Origin: an uncultured Bacilli bacterium
GTDB lineage: Bacteria > Bacillota_I > Bacilli_A > RF39 > UBA660
Direction: 5' to 3'
Length of the DNA stretch: 59,516 nucleotides
Assembly: GCA_934169415.1 (NCBI GenBank)
Contig: CAKPNP010000003.1
Location: 1-59,516 of the forward strand
Under the pieces are notes generated by a model. That model worked only from the letters and a program-made list of their open reading frames with translations, was not told where the DNA came from and made no database searches. Shown piece by piece: positions 34,619 to 44,563 of the stretch; position 1 is the stretch's first letter; each line of letters begins with the position of its first letter. A program made the position numbers and the translations under genes.

Positions 34619-36683
34619 AATCTTCATCATAGAAGAAGTCATCAAAGAATTGATCATCTGTAACATCGGATACTGGCTTATTGTTTTTAATATCTATATT
34701 TTTTTCTTCTTTTTTAGATTCCTCTGTTTTAATATTACTTTCATTAGAAGACATAGATTTTTTTCTTTCTTCCTCTTCTTCTTTTTCTAATTCAGCTATT
34801 TTACTATCTATTCTCTTAATTAAATCATCTATATTAAGTTCTGGTTTGAAATCTGAACCAGTTGCTTTTGATTTAAAATCAGGAATTGGCATAGAAGGAT
34901 TAAATGGCATCATAGATTTTCTAGACGAAGAAAATTCTTCAGTCATTTTATTAATTTTCTCTTCACGTTTTTTATCAACAAATCCTTTTAAATCAAATAA
35001 TTTGATTTCTTGTTTTTCACGTTCCGGATAAGTTGCTTTAGGATAAGATTTACCCCATTTTCCTTCTTTTTGAATTTTCCAATCAGGTACAACTTTGGTT
35101 TTAAAAGGCATAGTTCTAATTCTTAATACAATGATTGTATTTTCAGGTAATCTTTGTAAATCAGAAACTGTAATAAGTGGTGTTGAAGCGGTCTTATCTT
35201 TTTCTTTTGATTTTACTTCTCCGCATAATTTACTAATTTCTTCTAGTGATGCAAGTTCACTACTTATTAAATAAATTATATTACCACAGTTTCCTTTTAT
35301 TGTTTCTCCATTTTCTTTTCCGTATACTTGGTATAATTGAGCAAAATTTTGAATAATAAAAGTAAATCTTATATTTCTAGAACGAGCAGCAGTAACCATT
35401 GTAGTAACATCTTTTAAAGGTGGCATATTAGCAAATTCATCTAGTATAAAATTTGTTTTATAAGGAAGTTTTCCACCATTTTCTTGAGCTACATCAATTA
35501 ATGTTTCATAACATTGTTTAATAAAGATTGTAACTAAAGAATGATAAGTTTTCTTTTCATCTTGAATAACTAAGAATACAGCAGTTTTTTTTCTACCAAT
35601 ATCCTTCATATCAAAATCATTATGTGAAAGCATTTCAGATAAATTTTCACGTGATGAAAATAATTTTATTTTTTGTTTAAATACTGATAAAATACTACTT
35701 TTTGTATCATTAGGAGCCATTATTGTAGAAGAAACATTTATATATGCTGGAGAAGATTTATCTTTAAAATTATAATATTCCTTTATATATGTATTTGGTC
35801 CACATTTTTCTTCACCAACAGTTGTCATTAAATTTATAGTATTTAAATTTATTTCTTCTTCTTTAGCATCTTCAAATAATCCTAAAGCTAGTCCTGTAAA
35901 ATAATCAGCAGAAGTTTTTTCCCAGAATGGATCTTGTGATTGAGCCTTATCATCATACAAAATATTCATAGCAAGGTCATCTAATAATTCATTAGCCTTA
36001 TCTTTATTATTATTTTTATATAAAGTATAAGGTAATGAAAGTGGATTCCATGCACTACCTTTTTGAGGATCACGGAAATTTAATAAAACTATATTATAAC
36101 CTTTTTTTCTTAACATTTCTGCATTATTTTCATATATCTCACCCTTAGGATCGGTTATAATCATTGATTCACCTTTTTTAGCAAGTATTCTTACCATAGG
36201 TTGAACCATAGTTTGAGTCTTACCACTTCCTGTGGCACCTATTATTAAATTGTGATACTCACCTGAATCTACCCAGATTTCTTTTCCATTATTAATTAAT
36301 GGAATACCTGCATATTCACTAGTATCAGCTTCTGGTAAAACTTTATGAATATCTTTTAAATTCTTAAATTCTTTTTCTGTTTCCCATCTAGAATATCCTT
36401 TTTCTTGTTTTGGTTTAGTAGTTACACCAATTCCTTTTTCTCTTTCAAAAAAATAAGAAGAAACACTAGTAATTATAAAAGCAAGTGCAAAGGCAAATCC
36501 AATTAGTGTAGGTAGTATATATTCACCTGTAAATGCTGGAAGTGGATTAAATCCATGGAAAGACATATCCGATGCAAATGAAGATATATTTAATACAGCA
36601 ATACTTACTAAATATAAAAGTACTACACAAAATATTGCAAAAATCAAATAATCTTTAGCACTAGCTCTAAATTTTAATTTCAT
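34617..36683 (-). CDS. virD4: VirD4/TraG-type coupling ATPase
   Basis: 688 residues. Two N-terminal membrane helices (about 12-33 and 57-78) precede the motor domain. Walker A is GATGSGKT at 149-156, the TraG/VirD4 block MIITDPKGEIYE follows, and Walker B lies in NFILDEFANMPPLKDV with TAARSRNIRFTFIIQNFAQL after it. The last 130 residues are charged and end in a very acidic run with aromatic residues (DDQFFDDFFYDED). VirD4 proteins bring substrates (DNA-protein or protein) to a type IV secretion channel. No relaxase is nearby, so protein substrates or a non-conjugative role are more likely. Last gene of the T4SS-like half. Confidence 0.92.
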   Translation of the reverse strand: MKLKFRASAKDYLIFAIFCVVLLYLVSIAVLNISSFASDMSFHGFNPLPAFTGEYILPTLIGFAFALAFIITSVSSYFFEREKGIGVTTKPKQEKGYSRWETEKEFKNLKDIHKVLPEADTSEYAGIPLINNGKEIWVDSGEYHNLIIGATGSGKTQTMVQPMVRILAKKGESMIITDPKGEIYENNAEMLRKKGYNIVLLNFRDPQKGSAWNPLSLPYTLYKNNNKDKANELLDDLAMNILYDDKAQSQDPFWEKTSADYFTGLALGLFEDAKEEEINLNTINLMTTVGEEKCGPNTYIKEYYNFKDKSSPAYINVSSTIMAPNDTKSSILSVFKQKIKLFSSRENLSEMLSHNDFDMKDIGRKKTAVFLVIQDEKKTYHSLVTIFIKQCYETLIDVAQENGGKLPYKTNFILDEFANMPPLKDVTTMVTAARSRNIRFTFIIQNFAQLYQVYGKENGETIKGNCGNIIYLISSELASLEEISKLCGEVKSKEKDKTASTPLITVSDLQRLPENTIIVLRIRTMPFKTKVVPDWKIQKEGKWGKSYPKATYPEREKQEIKLFDLKGFVDKKREEKINKMTEEFSSSRKSMMPFNPSMPIPDFKSKATGSDFKPELNIDDLIKRIDSKIAELEKEEEEERKKSMSSNESNIKTEESKKEEKNIDIKNNKPVSDVTDDQFFDDFFYDED

Positions 36684-36728
36684 ACATTCACCCTCTTTTA
36701 ATACAATATAAGTATATCACATTATCTA

Positions 36729-37436
36729 TTAAATTTCATTGTTTTTTTTACTTTTAAATACAATATATCCTATAGAAATTAATAATATAATTACAATAGA
36801 AGAAATTATTGTAATAGAAAGTATATTATCCATAATAATATCTTTTATTTTAACTAAATATTTAACTTTTTTACTTGTTTTAAAATAAATAAAATCTTTA
36901 GTAGTATTATCATTTATATACCATGTATATATGTTATTTTTTTTATCTACTTCGTCAGCATTACTATTAACAACTTCATTATAAAATTTAATACTAATAG
37001 ATACACTATCATATTTATCAGTTTCAGATAATAACCTATCATTATTTAAATTAGATAGATATATGTTTTTTCCTGATTTAAACTCATAATATTTATCAGT
37101 AGACTCTATAGTAGCAGAATCAAACATAGATAAAAAAGAATTAGATTTTATATAATCATCAATTGATTTATAATTTCTATTTACTATAAAATAAGACTGT
37201 GGATTAGATTTCTTTGTTTTAATATTATAATCTTTAAAATTATCAGACGTTGAATAAATATATTTATAATGATCTAAATATTCATCAATAGAATAATTAT
37301 AACTAGCTACTTCTTCATTTACTACACCCAAATAAAATTTTTCTTTTACTTCTTTTTTATCTGTTATAGTTAAATCATATTTTAATGAACACCCTGATAC
37401 TAATAATATTAAAAAAAATGGTAAAATTTTCTTCAT
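36729..37436 (-). CDS. Lipoprotein with C-terminal membrane anchor, LppM-like
   Basis: 235 residues. The lipobox is LVSGC (Cys16) after a hydrophobic start, followed by SLKYDLTITDKKEVKEKFYL, which resembles the first strands of the LppM/DUF3153 lipoprotein domain. A helix near residues 205-228 (SITIISSIVIILLISIGYIV) and a basic tail follow, so the protein is held at both ends on the outer face. It sits between the wall hydrolase gene and virD4; a role in assembling the machine in the envelope is inferred from place only. Confidence 0.65.
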   Translation of the reverse strand: MKKILPFFLILLVSGCSLKYDLTITDKKEVKEKFYLGVVNEEVASYNYSIDEYLDHYKYIYSTSDNFKDYNIKTKKSNPQSYFIVNRNYKSIDDYIKSNSFLSMFDSATIESTDKYYEFKSGKNIYLSNLNNDRLLSETDKYDSVSISIKFYNEVVNSNADEVDKKNNIYTWYINDNTTKDFIYFKTSKKVKYLVKIKDIIMDNILSITIISSIVIILLISIGYIVFKSKKNNEI

Positions 37437-37489
37437 ATAATCAACCCTCGACTAATATAATTATACTATAAAATTTATTTTATATCAAT

Positions 37490-37514
37490 TAAAAAACTAC
37501 TATAAAAAGTAGTT
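37490..37514 (-). terminator. Terminator after the wall hydrolase gene
   Basis: AACTAC/GTAGTT stem followed by TTTTTTAATT on the minus strand, overlapping the stop codon at 37513. The two genes beyond it probably depend on read-through or their own promoter. Confidence 0.65.
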
Positions 37515-39750
37515 ATTTACCTAAAGCACTTAAACATGCTTGCTTACTAGGATAACGCTTAGAACCAGCTAATCCTTTAAGTTCTATATTACTAAAATAT
37601 GTTTCTGGATCTTCTCTTTGAATGCTGTTATCTATAATTTTATATATTTCAATATGTAAATGGTTTCCAGTTGAATATCCAGTTGATCCTACATTACCAA
37701 TTTTTTGACCAGCTTTAACTTTATCTCCAACACTTACTAATTTAGAAAGTCTAATTTGATGAGCATATAATGAATAAAATTCATAAGTATTTGCATCACT
37801 ATTATATGCCCCATGACCAATTACTATATGATTTCCATAGACTTCATTATATTCATTTTTAACAATCACTCCATCAGCAATTGAATATATATTAGCATCT
37901 CCATCAGCAGCTATATCAAGTCCATTATGACTAGTACACCTACTTAAAGTGACAGGATCAATTCTCCAACTAAATTGTGAAGTTACAGTAGTATATTTTA
38001 AATCAAGCGGATAACCTATAGATAGTGATACTGTTTCAATACTACCATTATAATAATATGTTAAAACATCTTTATACGAACTACCACTTTCTATCATTGT
38101 ATTAGCAACTTTTTGATCTAATATATTAGAATTTGAATTACAAACTAGACCTTTTACACTACAATCAGAACGGTATTGAGTGAATACAAATTTATTATTA
38201 TTAACTATAAATTCTGAAAATGTAGAATCAATAGCGGTATTAATTTTTTCTAATAACTCCTCATTTGTAATAGGTTGATATCCACCACTACCTGCACCGG
38301 TTGCAATAGTATTATGTTCTTCATCAGATGCATCATACATATTATGGCATCCCTCTTTTACATTACAATATACTTGATTTTGTCTTGAATTAATTACTCT
38401 TAACGAAGTCGGAACAGAATCTATAGAAGCATTATTTATACTATATAAATAATTTTTTGCAATTATAGCCTGCATTTTTAAAAATTCTAAAGATCTATTT
38501 GTAGCAAATCCTTCATAATATAATACTCCTTGTAAATATTCAAATAAGCTAACTTGTTCTAATAAAACATTATCAGCAGAATATATACTAACGCTTACAT
38601 TATTAGCAACTATACTATTTGATGTATTTGCACTACCATTTAAGTAAGATGCAAATTCTGCTCTTGAAAATATTTCGTCAACAACCTGAATTACCTTTTT
38701 ATTAGTTTCTTCATCATTTCTATTATCAAAAAAATACTTTCTTACAAACGAATTTAATAGATAATCCTTATATTTATTTGTATCTTCTGCATAACTGATT
38801 TTTTCAGTAACATTATAAGTAGTTTCAACGCCTTCAACAATTTCTGTATTTTTTTTAGGACAATCGCCACTATCTAATTTATTAACAATAGTACCGGAAG
38901 ATGATATACACATTTTAGATTTTACTAATAAATTATCTATTAAATTATTTAATTGACCTTTTGCTTTTTTAAAATTTACCATACTAGAAGTATCTGGAAT
39001 CTCTTCAGTATTGTAATCAACATTCATAGGATCATAATAAGTCAAAGTTGCTATTAATAAATCAGTATTTAATTTTACATTATAATTTTCATAATAGTAA
39101 TCATATTTATCAATTACAGCATCATAAAAATTATCACGTTCTTTTTGTTCGCATGATACATCTGATGAACAAAATGTACCACGTGTAAAAAAGTTAAAAC
39201 TACTAGCAAAAAATTCTTTAACATTGTTAACACCATTTTTTATAGTATCACCAATTGCTAAAAGAGGTAATATTATAACAGAAGCAATAAGCACTATCGC
39301 AACTATAAATCCAAAGCAACCTAATAATGGTGGTATAGAAAATTTTAATATTTTCCTCTTCACTTCTTTAGGTAAAATTTCGCCCTTACCACCAGAATCA
39401 GTGGTTTCTATAGAGCTATCATATGAATCTAATTCCTCGTTTTCTGAAGACTCATTTAATTCATTAGCAGCACCTATAGAAGTAAATGTCCCCATTCCAA
39501 AATTTGAGTTTCTACTTAAATTTTGAAATTTATTATTATTTTTATTATTTAAATTATCATGATTATTGAAGCCATTATTTTTTCTAATTGAATTTAAAGG
39601 TGAAGACGATAACCCAGGTATTTTACCTGAATTTGATAAAGTATTTTTACCTAAATTTGTATTTTTTAACGCATCATAAGCCTTACCAGCCATAGGTCCT
39701 CCCAAAGAGGATGCCATAGCCTTAGCAACTTTATCTTTTTTATCGTCCAT
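37513..39750 (-). CDS. Membrane-anchored wall enzyme with SpoIID-like and M23 peptidase domains (VirB1-like role)
   Basis: 745 residues. Residues 1-135 are cytosolic, low-complexity and Asn/Ser-rich; one membrane helix lies at about 139-166. Outside, residues about 400-585 resemble SpoIID/LytB: SLFEYLQGVLYYEGFATN and LKMQAIIAKNYLYS correspond to the 'L.eYL.gVv..E' and 'lkAQAvaaRtY' blocks. The end (591-725) is an M23 endopeptidase with HNGLD (His608, Asp612) and HLHIEI (His699), all zinc residues present. SpoIID cuts glycan strands and M23 cuts stem peptides, so one protein could open the wall for a secretion channel. It lies directly downstream of virB4. The SpoIID assignment is weaker than M23. 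Confidence 0.8.
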   Translation of the reverse strand: MDDKKDKVAKAMASSLGGPMAGKAYDALKNTNLGKNTLSNSGKIPGLSSSPLNSIRKNNGFNNHDNLNNKNNNKFQNLSRNSNFGMGTFTSIGAANELNESSENEELDSYDSSIETTDSGGKGEILPKEVKRKILKFSIPPLLGCFGFIVAIVLIASVIILPLLAIGDTIKNGVNNVKEFFASSFNFFTRGTFCSSDVSCEQKERDNFYDAVIDKYDYYYENYNVKLNTDLLIATLTYYDPMNVDYNTEEIPDTSSMVNFKKAKGQLNNLIDNLLVKSKMCISSSGTIVNKLDSGDCPKKNTEIVEGVETTYNVTEKISYAEDTNKYKDYLLNSFVRKYFFDNRNDEETNKKVIQVVDEIFSRAEFASYLNGSANTSNSIVANNVSVSIYSADNVLLEQVSLFEYLQGVLYYEGFATNRSLEFLKMQAIIAKNYLYSINNASIDSVPTSLRVINSRQNQVYCNVKEGCHNMYDASDEEHNTIATGAGSGGYQPITNEELLEKINTAIDSTFSEFIVNNNKFVFTQYRSDCSVKGLVCNSNSNILDQKVANTMIESGSSYKDVLTYYYNGSIETVSLSIGYPLDLKYTTVTSQFSWRIDPVTLSRCTSHNGLDIAADGDANIYSIADGVIVKNEYNEVYGNHIVIGHGAYNSDANTYEFYSLYAHQIRLSKLVSVGDKVKAGQKIGNVGSTGYSTGNHLHIEIYKIIDNSIQREDPETYFSNIELKGLAGSKRYPSKQACLSALGK

Positions 39751-39769
39751 TTAAATCACCACCTAAATT

Positions 39770-41554
39770 CTATAATCCACCACCTGAACCAAATGAATCA
39801 AGTTCTTGTTCAGTAGCAATAATATTAATTCTCATTCTTCTATTACCACATACAAATAAAGCTTCACCCTGATTGTATTTTTTTATACTTTCTTTTTCAT
39901 TATCATTTAAATCTATTAACTTAGATAAATCTTCTACAGCTTGTTTTTTTAATCCCATTACTAAATAATAACTCGAGTTATCAAAAATTGCTTTTCCTTG
40001 AACGATTATAGATGGATCACTAAAATCTGAAGGCTGCTGAGTTATTATAATAGTACCTGTATTATATTTTCTAGCACGTCTTTGAATTTGAGCTAAAAAA
40101 TCAGCTCCAAGCACGTTACTACCAGTCATTAAAACATGCGCTTCATCTACAGTTAAAACAGTATTAGTATTTGGATTTAATGTTAAACTCCAAGCATATT
40201 TTAAAACATTAAAGAACAAAGCATTTCTTATATTTTTATCACTATTCATAAGTTCTTTTATATTAAAAACTATAAAATTACTTTGTGGATTAATAGTTGT
40301 ATGTCCATCAAAATAATACTTTAACTCTCTTATTAATGGTCTTATTTTTATTTCTAGTGTTTCTAATATATCTTTTTCATGAGTTTTCTCTGGCATAGAA
40401 AGCAATTTACCTCTTATAGTTGCATAAACATCTCTAAAAGTAGGATAATCATTAGATGTAAACTTAGAAAAATCTGAAGTAAAATCTATTCCAAATCTTC
40501 TATATGTTTCTTGAACCATTTCACTAAACATATTTACAACATCCTCTTCAATAGATGGATCATAATATCTTATAAATGCTTTAATAGTTTGTAAAGTACG
40601 CGTTAAAACAGTGTAACCTAGTCCTTGTCTTATTTCTTCTTCATCAGCATCAACTACTACTTCAAGTGGATTAACCATACCAAATTCTCCACCCTTACCT
40701 AAATCTATAAAATCTCCACCATATAACTTAGCCATATCGCCAAATTCACCCTCAGGATCAATTATTACTAATTGATAATCATTTCTAATGTGAGATCTTA
40801 ATATTAATTTAGCAGCGGTACTCTTACCAGAACCAGAAGTACCTAATATAATCATATTAGCGTTATTTCTATTGTGTTCCTTTTTTATTTGATATAAAAA
40901 TTGATTAAATAATATAACTCCACCTGAAAAATCAACACCAAGTAGGCAAGACAAACCAGGATCTTTTATACTATCAAATATAAATGGATACATAGCAGCA
41001 ATAGTAGGCGCTGCAATAGGTGTACCAATTCTATCTTCTATAGACTGTTTTGGATATATAGGAATAATAGATTTTAAGACTCTTTCCTGTTCAAACCTTA
41101 AAGGAAAAGCTTTTAATTCCATAGCTTCCATGTAACTTTTTACTTGCATTTTTTTACTTATTAATTCATCAGCAGAATTAGCTGTTATCATAACATGCAT
41201 TTGAAAATCATATATTTTTGATTGACTACTAACTAATTGTTGAATAAAATACTCTAAAGATTCATAATCTTGTCTAATTCTTTCTTGAATAGTCTTATCA
41301 TATTCTTCTTGATATCTAGTTTTTAAATCTGCAATTTCTTTATTAATCATTTTCTGAATTACAGAAAATGGAAGAGGTATATGTTTTATTACAACCTTAA
41401 CACCAGACATACTAGTTAAATTAGCTAAATATCCAGGCGATATAAATTTAGGATAACTTACAACAGTTAATATTGTTGCATACTTGTCGCTTATTATAAA
41501 ATCACTTGATCTAAACTCCAAACCTTTAGGAGCAATTTGACTTCTAATATCCAT
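39770..41554 (-). CDS. virB4: VirB4-type ATPase, main part
   Basis: 594 residues. Walker A is GTSGSGKST at 238-246, preceded by GLSCLLGVDFSGGVILFNQ-type residues; DPEGEFGDMAKLYGG and FIDLGKG follow, then Walker B VLTVDEAHVLM near 465 and IIITQQPSDF. This is the VirB4/TraE (CD1110-like) motor of Gram-positive type IV secretion. The usual N-terminal domain is in the separate gene upstream, whose stop overlaps this start as TAATG. VirB4 powers pilus assembly or substrate transfer at the inner face of the membrane. Confidence 0.92.
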   Translation of the reverse strand: MDIRSQIAPKGLEFRSSDFIISDKYATILTVVSYPKFISPGYLANLTSMSGVKVVIKHIPLPFSVIQKMINKEIADLKTRYQEEYDKTIQERIRQDYESLEYFIQQLVSSQSKIYDFQMHVMITANSADELISKKMQVKSYMEAMELKAFPLRFEQERVLKSIIPIYPKQSIEDRIGTPIAAPTIAAMYPFIFDSIKDPGLSCLLGVDFSGGVILFNQFLYQIKKEHNRNNANMIILGTSGSGKSTAAKLILRSHIRNDYQLVIIDPEGEFGDMAKLYGGDFIDLGKGGEFGMVNPLEVVVDADEEEIRQGLGYTVLTRTLQTIKAFIRYYDPSIEEDVVNMFSEMVQETYRRFGIDFTSDFSKFTSNDYPTFRDVYATIRGKLLSMPEKTHEKDILETLEIKIRPLIRELKYYFDGHTTINPQSNFIVFNIKELMNSDKNIRNALFFNVLKYAWSLTLNPNTNTVLTVDEAHVLMTGSNVLGADFLAQIQRRARKYNTGTIIITQQPSDFSDPSIIVQGKAIFDNSSYYLVMGLKKQAVEDLSKLIDLNDNEKESIKKYNQGEALFVCGNRRMRINIIATEQELDSFGSGGGL

Positions 41555-42096
41555 TATCCAATCACCGTCCCAAACGTAGTAGTAACTCCACCATTTAAGA
41601 AATTATCTAATATAGTTCTTAAATCTTCATTAGTAGTCTGCGATGCAATAAGACCTGCACCTGCAAATGAATTTATCAAATTTCTTATTCTTTTTTGTAT
41701 TAAGTCATCAGATTTTTCTTTAAATAATAAATAATATTCAGTATCAACAACATTATTACTCATAAACATATTAGCCTTATTTATATCGTCCATTATTAAT
41801 TTTCTTTTTGCTTGATTAGTTACATTGTTATATAAAAGCTCTAATGAAGCTAAATATCCATTTATATCAACTGGTCTATCAGCAGCTATTATCCAAAACT
41901 CATAATCTATTAAATTATAAACATTTCTCATGCTATAGATTATAGAATCTTGAGTCATTTGATCAAGTATAAAAATATTTCTAGGCATTATTTTAACCCC
42001 AGTTACTTTTTGATTATTAGTAAGTACGATAGAACCATTTTTAATTTCTTTTACTGGAATATCATCACCAGTATATCTATTTTTTTGTGTTTTCAT
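41554..42096 (-). CDS. VirB4 N-terminal domain as a separate protein (TraC-like)
   Basis: 180 residues. RYTGDDIPVKEIKNGSIVLT, then NIFILDQMTQDSIIYSMRNV and EFWIIAADRPVDINGYLAS, are the features of the VirB4/TraC N-terminal domain ('I..r.rP.Dl..Y'). It ends in TTTFGTVIG, after which the next gene begins with TAATG overlap. The split may be a natural arrangement (as known in some Gram-positive conjugation systems) and not a frameshift, because each part has a proper boundary. It overlaps the PrgI gene by 20 bp. Confidence 0.75.
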   Translation of the reverse strand: MKTQKNRYTGDDIPVKEIKNGSIVLTNNQKVTGVKIMPRNIFILDQMTQDSIIYSMRNVYNLIDYEFWIIAADRPVDINGYLASLELLYNNVTNQAKRKLIMDDINKANMFMSNNVVDTEYYLLFKEKSDDLIQKRIRNLINSFAGAGLIASQTTNEDLRTILDNFLNGGVTTTFGTVIG

Positions 42097-42391
42097 CCTT
42101 ATAACACCAACCTTCCCATTTAAACTTTCTTTGATTCATAAAAAATGATATTAAAGATTTTAAAAAAGTCAAAGTATTGTGATAGTTAGGAATAGGGATT
42201 ACTAAAAATCCAGTTATCAATGCAGGTAACAACGATATAATAGCTATCGTAAAATTTCCTTCTGGAATTAACATTAAAGTTAATAATGTAACTCCTATTC
42301 CACTACCAAATAAAATTAAATCAAATTTAGTAAATAAACCAAATATTAACATTGACCTTTTTGTATTTGCAGGAATTAAATAATTATTCAT
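42077..42391 (-). CDS. PrgI/VirB3-like membrane protein
   Basis: 104 residues with two membrane helices around 20-40 and 44-62 (FDLILFGSGIGVTLLTLMLI and IAIISLLPALITGFLVIPIP) and a basic tail with HNTLTFLKSLISFFMNQRKF. This is the layout of PrgI-family proteins, which stand upstream of VirB4 in Gram-positive T4SS and play the part of VirB3. Gene order and overlap agree. Confidence 0.85.
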   Translation of the reverse strand: MNNYLIPANTKRSMLIFGLFTKFDLILFGSGIGVTLLTLMLIPEGNFTIAIISLLPALITGFLVIPIPNYHNTLTFLKSLISFFMNQRKFKWEGWCYKDENTKK

Positions 42392-42411
42392 AGTATCACA
42401 CCCTTTTTATT

Positions 42412-44475
42412 CTAATGTTTTGGTTTAGGTCCACCAAATTTTCTATAATCTCCAACAGATCTTCTAGCTTCTTGTAATTGACGTTTTTGTTCTTTAATTT
42501 CATATAATTCTTGTTCTTGTTTAACAAATTGAGCTTCAATATTGGTATTTTCACCTTTAAGAATTCCAGCGTTGTCATCTGTAACTGATGCACTTTTGCC
42601 AATAAATTGACTAACATAGTCATGATCAGAATTACTTAATGACTTAGCTGTTTCGTCACGTTTATTTATAAGTCCATCTAAAACTGCATCATCTCCACGT
42701 GTTGTAAAATCACCAATTTTATCAACATATTCAAATACCCCTGTTTTATTTGCCCACTTATTAAATTCACTTTCTGCAGCAGCCATTTCATTATATTTTA
42801 ATTGAGACTGTATCTGAGCATTAGATAATTCAGCTCCAATTCTATTAATCGTTGCTTGTGCTTCATTAATTTTTTGACTCAAATTTGCTCTTTCTGCTAC
42901 ATCTGTCGTGTTGTTATATTCTGATAAGTAATCATTATATGATTGCTGAGCTTGTACACTTTGAGACTCTAAATCTTTAATCATAGAAGTTTGATTTTCT
43001 GCAATTGTTCTTAATCTATCAACGTCTGCTTTTCTTTTTGCGTATTGAACTGACTCTGATACCTTCTTTTTTGCTCTTTCTAATACGGCATCATTAGCTG
43101 CAGCCATTGTTTTATTTCTTTGAATTATCTCTTTTCCTGATGCTTGATCAGATAGAATTTCTGATTCTTTATTAGATAAAAATCTCTCCTTCTTTTCAAG
43201 TAAGCCAAGATCATCAGCTATGCTTCTACCAAAAGCACCAATTGTACTATCAAAATCTGAAGCAATATTCCCTAGATGACCACCAGTTGCTAAATTTGCT
43301 TTATCATAAAATTCTTTTCCTTTTTGTTTATAAGAATTTAATTTATTTTTTAAATCAGTCGCCTTTTGCCCGATACTAGTTTCAGCCATTTTATTTTTTA
43401 CAAATTGACCACCCATGTGTGCACCTGCACCAAGTATATTAGATGCAGTTCTTCCAACAAATTGTGTACTGGCAGCCAATGGTCTTCCAACTAATGGTAC
43501 TTCGGACATCTTTCTTAATGGATTTAATTGGAAATTTCCGGCTAATTTTATTCCTAATAAATCTTCTACTAATTTAGGTAATTGTTTTGCAAATAACAAT
43601 ACACCCATTATAATAAATACTTTTACAAACAAACCGACTTCAGAGCCATCTGTTGACGAAATATTCATATTTGGAATTTGTCCAATTATAAATATTGCAA
43701 AATAAATAGCTATTAATCTACCAAATAAATCTAAATATGTACTTGTAAACATTTTCATCCAATGATTAAAAGTTTCATTACCTTTTTTAGGATCTATTCT
43801 AGCAATTATAGGAATTGGAGCAAACATATTTAAGAAATCCAATTTTATACTACGAACAGCTATATCAAAACAAAAACTTATTAATACTAATACCAATATA
43901 ACACCTACTATAGTAGATACAACTGGTAAGTAATACATATCATAATCACCATTTGTTTTAGCATTTACATCAGTATCAAATATTTCATATATATTTAAAC
44001 TATAATTATATTCATTATTAGGGTGATAAAAAGCCGTAAAAGTTTCTTGGGCCATAAAATCACCATCTACAGAACTTGTAAGTGTATAAGTACTACTTGT
44101 AAATATTTTCCCAATAATGTTTTCATCTAAAACTATCTTTTGTATATTCATAGCTTCATCATAAATAAAAGGAAATACAACTAGTAATAATAATGAAGTA
44201 ATTATATTAACTATTAATTTAGAAAAGCCTTTATTTTTATCTACAAATTCATCTGGATTTACAATATATGAAATTAATGAAAAAGTTACTTTAAACAGCA
44301 TAAAAATACCAACTAACGCATATACTTTACCCGAAAAAATATCTAAAACTTTATCTGATAATATCGTAGTTGTAGCAATTGCTGAAAAAACATCATAAAC
44401 AACACCTACTAATTTATATATAATGCCATCAATCCAAAACACAACACTTCTTAATATATCTATTAACCATGACAT
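42412..44475 (-). CDS. VirB6/TrbL-type channel protein with long coiled-coil tail
   Basis: 687 residues. The first 310 hold about six to eight helices, starting WLIDILRSVVFWIDGIIYKL and including GKVYALVGIFMLFKVTFSLI and the NMFAPIPIIARIDPKKG loop, common in TrbL/CD0411-like proteins. From about 325 the protein is cytosolic, with long Ala/Gln/Glu-rich helices (NDAVLERAKKKVSESVQYAK) likely to form coiled coils, ending PKPKH. VirB6 homologues form the inner-membrane channel. The start ATG follows AGGTGAT. Preceded on the minus strand by a strong terminator. Confidence 0.85.
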   Translation of the reverse strand: MSWLIDILRSVVFWIDGIIYKLVGVVYDVFSAIATTTILSDKVLDIFSGKVYALVGIFMLFKVTFSLISYIVNPDEFVDKNKGFSKLIVNIITSLLLLVVFPFIYDEAMNIQKIVLDENIIGKIFTSSTYTLTSSVDGDFMAQETFTAFYHPNNEYNYSLNIYEIFDTDVNAKTNGDYDMYYLPVVSTIVGVILVLVLISFCFDIAVRSIKLDFLNMFAPIPIIARIDPKKGNETFNHWMKMFTSTYLDLFGRLIAIYFAIFIIGQIPNMNISSTDGSEVGLFVKVFIIMGVLLFAKQLPKLVEDLLGIKLAGNFQLNPLRKMSEVPLVGRPLAASTQFVGRTASNILGAGAHMGGQFVKNKMAETSIGQKATDLKNKLNSYKQKGKEFYDKANLATGGHLGNIASDFDSTIGAFGRSIADDLGLLEKKERFLSNKESEILSDQASGKEIIQRNKTMAAANDAVLERAKKKVSESVQYAKRKADVDRLRTIAENQTSMIKDLESQSVQAQQSYNDYLSEYNNTTDVAERANLSQKINEAQATINRIGAELSNAQIQSQLKYNEMAAAESEFNKWANKTGVFEYVDKIGDFTTRGDDAVLDGLINKRDETAKSLSNSDHDYVSQFIGKSASVTDDNAGILKGENTNIEAQFVKQEQELYEIKEQKRQLQEARRSVGDYRKFGGPKPKH

Positions 44476-44524
44476 ATAATCACCTCATAAAAACATTTTT
44501 AGATATTAACATTATAGCATAAAA

Positions 44525-44557
44525 AAAACAATAATAAAATAGTTTTATTATTGTTTA
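44525..44557 (-). terminator. Strong terminator after the VirB2-like gene
   Basis: A perfect 14-bp stem (left arm 44526-44539, right arm 44543-44556) with a 3-base loop and eight T's on the minus strand. It lies between the VirB2-like and the VirB6-like gene. Confidence 0.85.
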
Positions 44558-44563
44558 TATCAA

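Noticed and set aside
42396..42623. Minus-strand ORF over the end of the VirB6-like gene
   Set aside because: A frame-shifted shadow of the coiled-coil tail, with no independent start signal.
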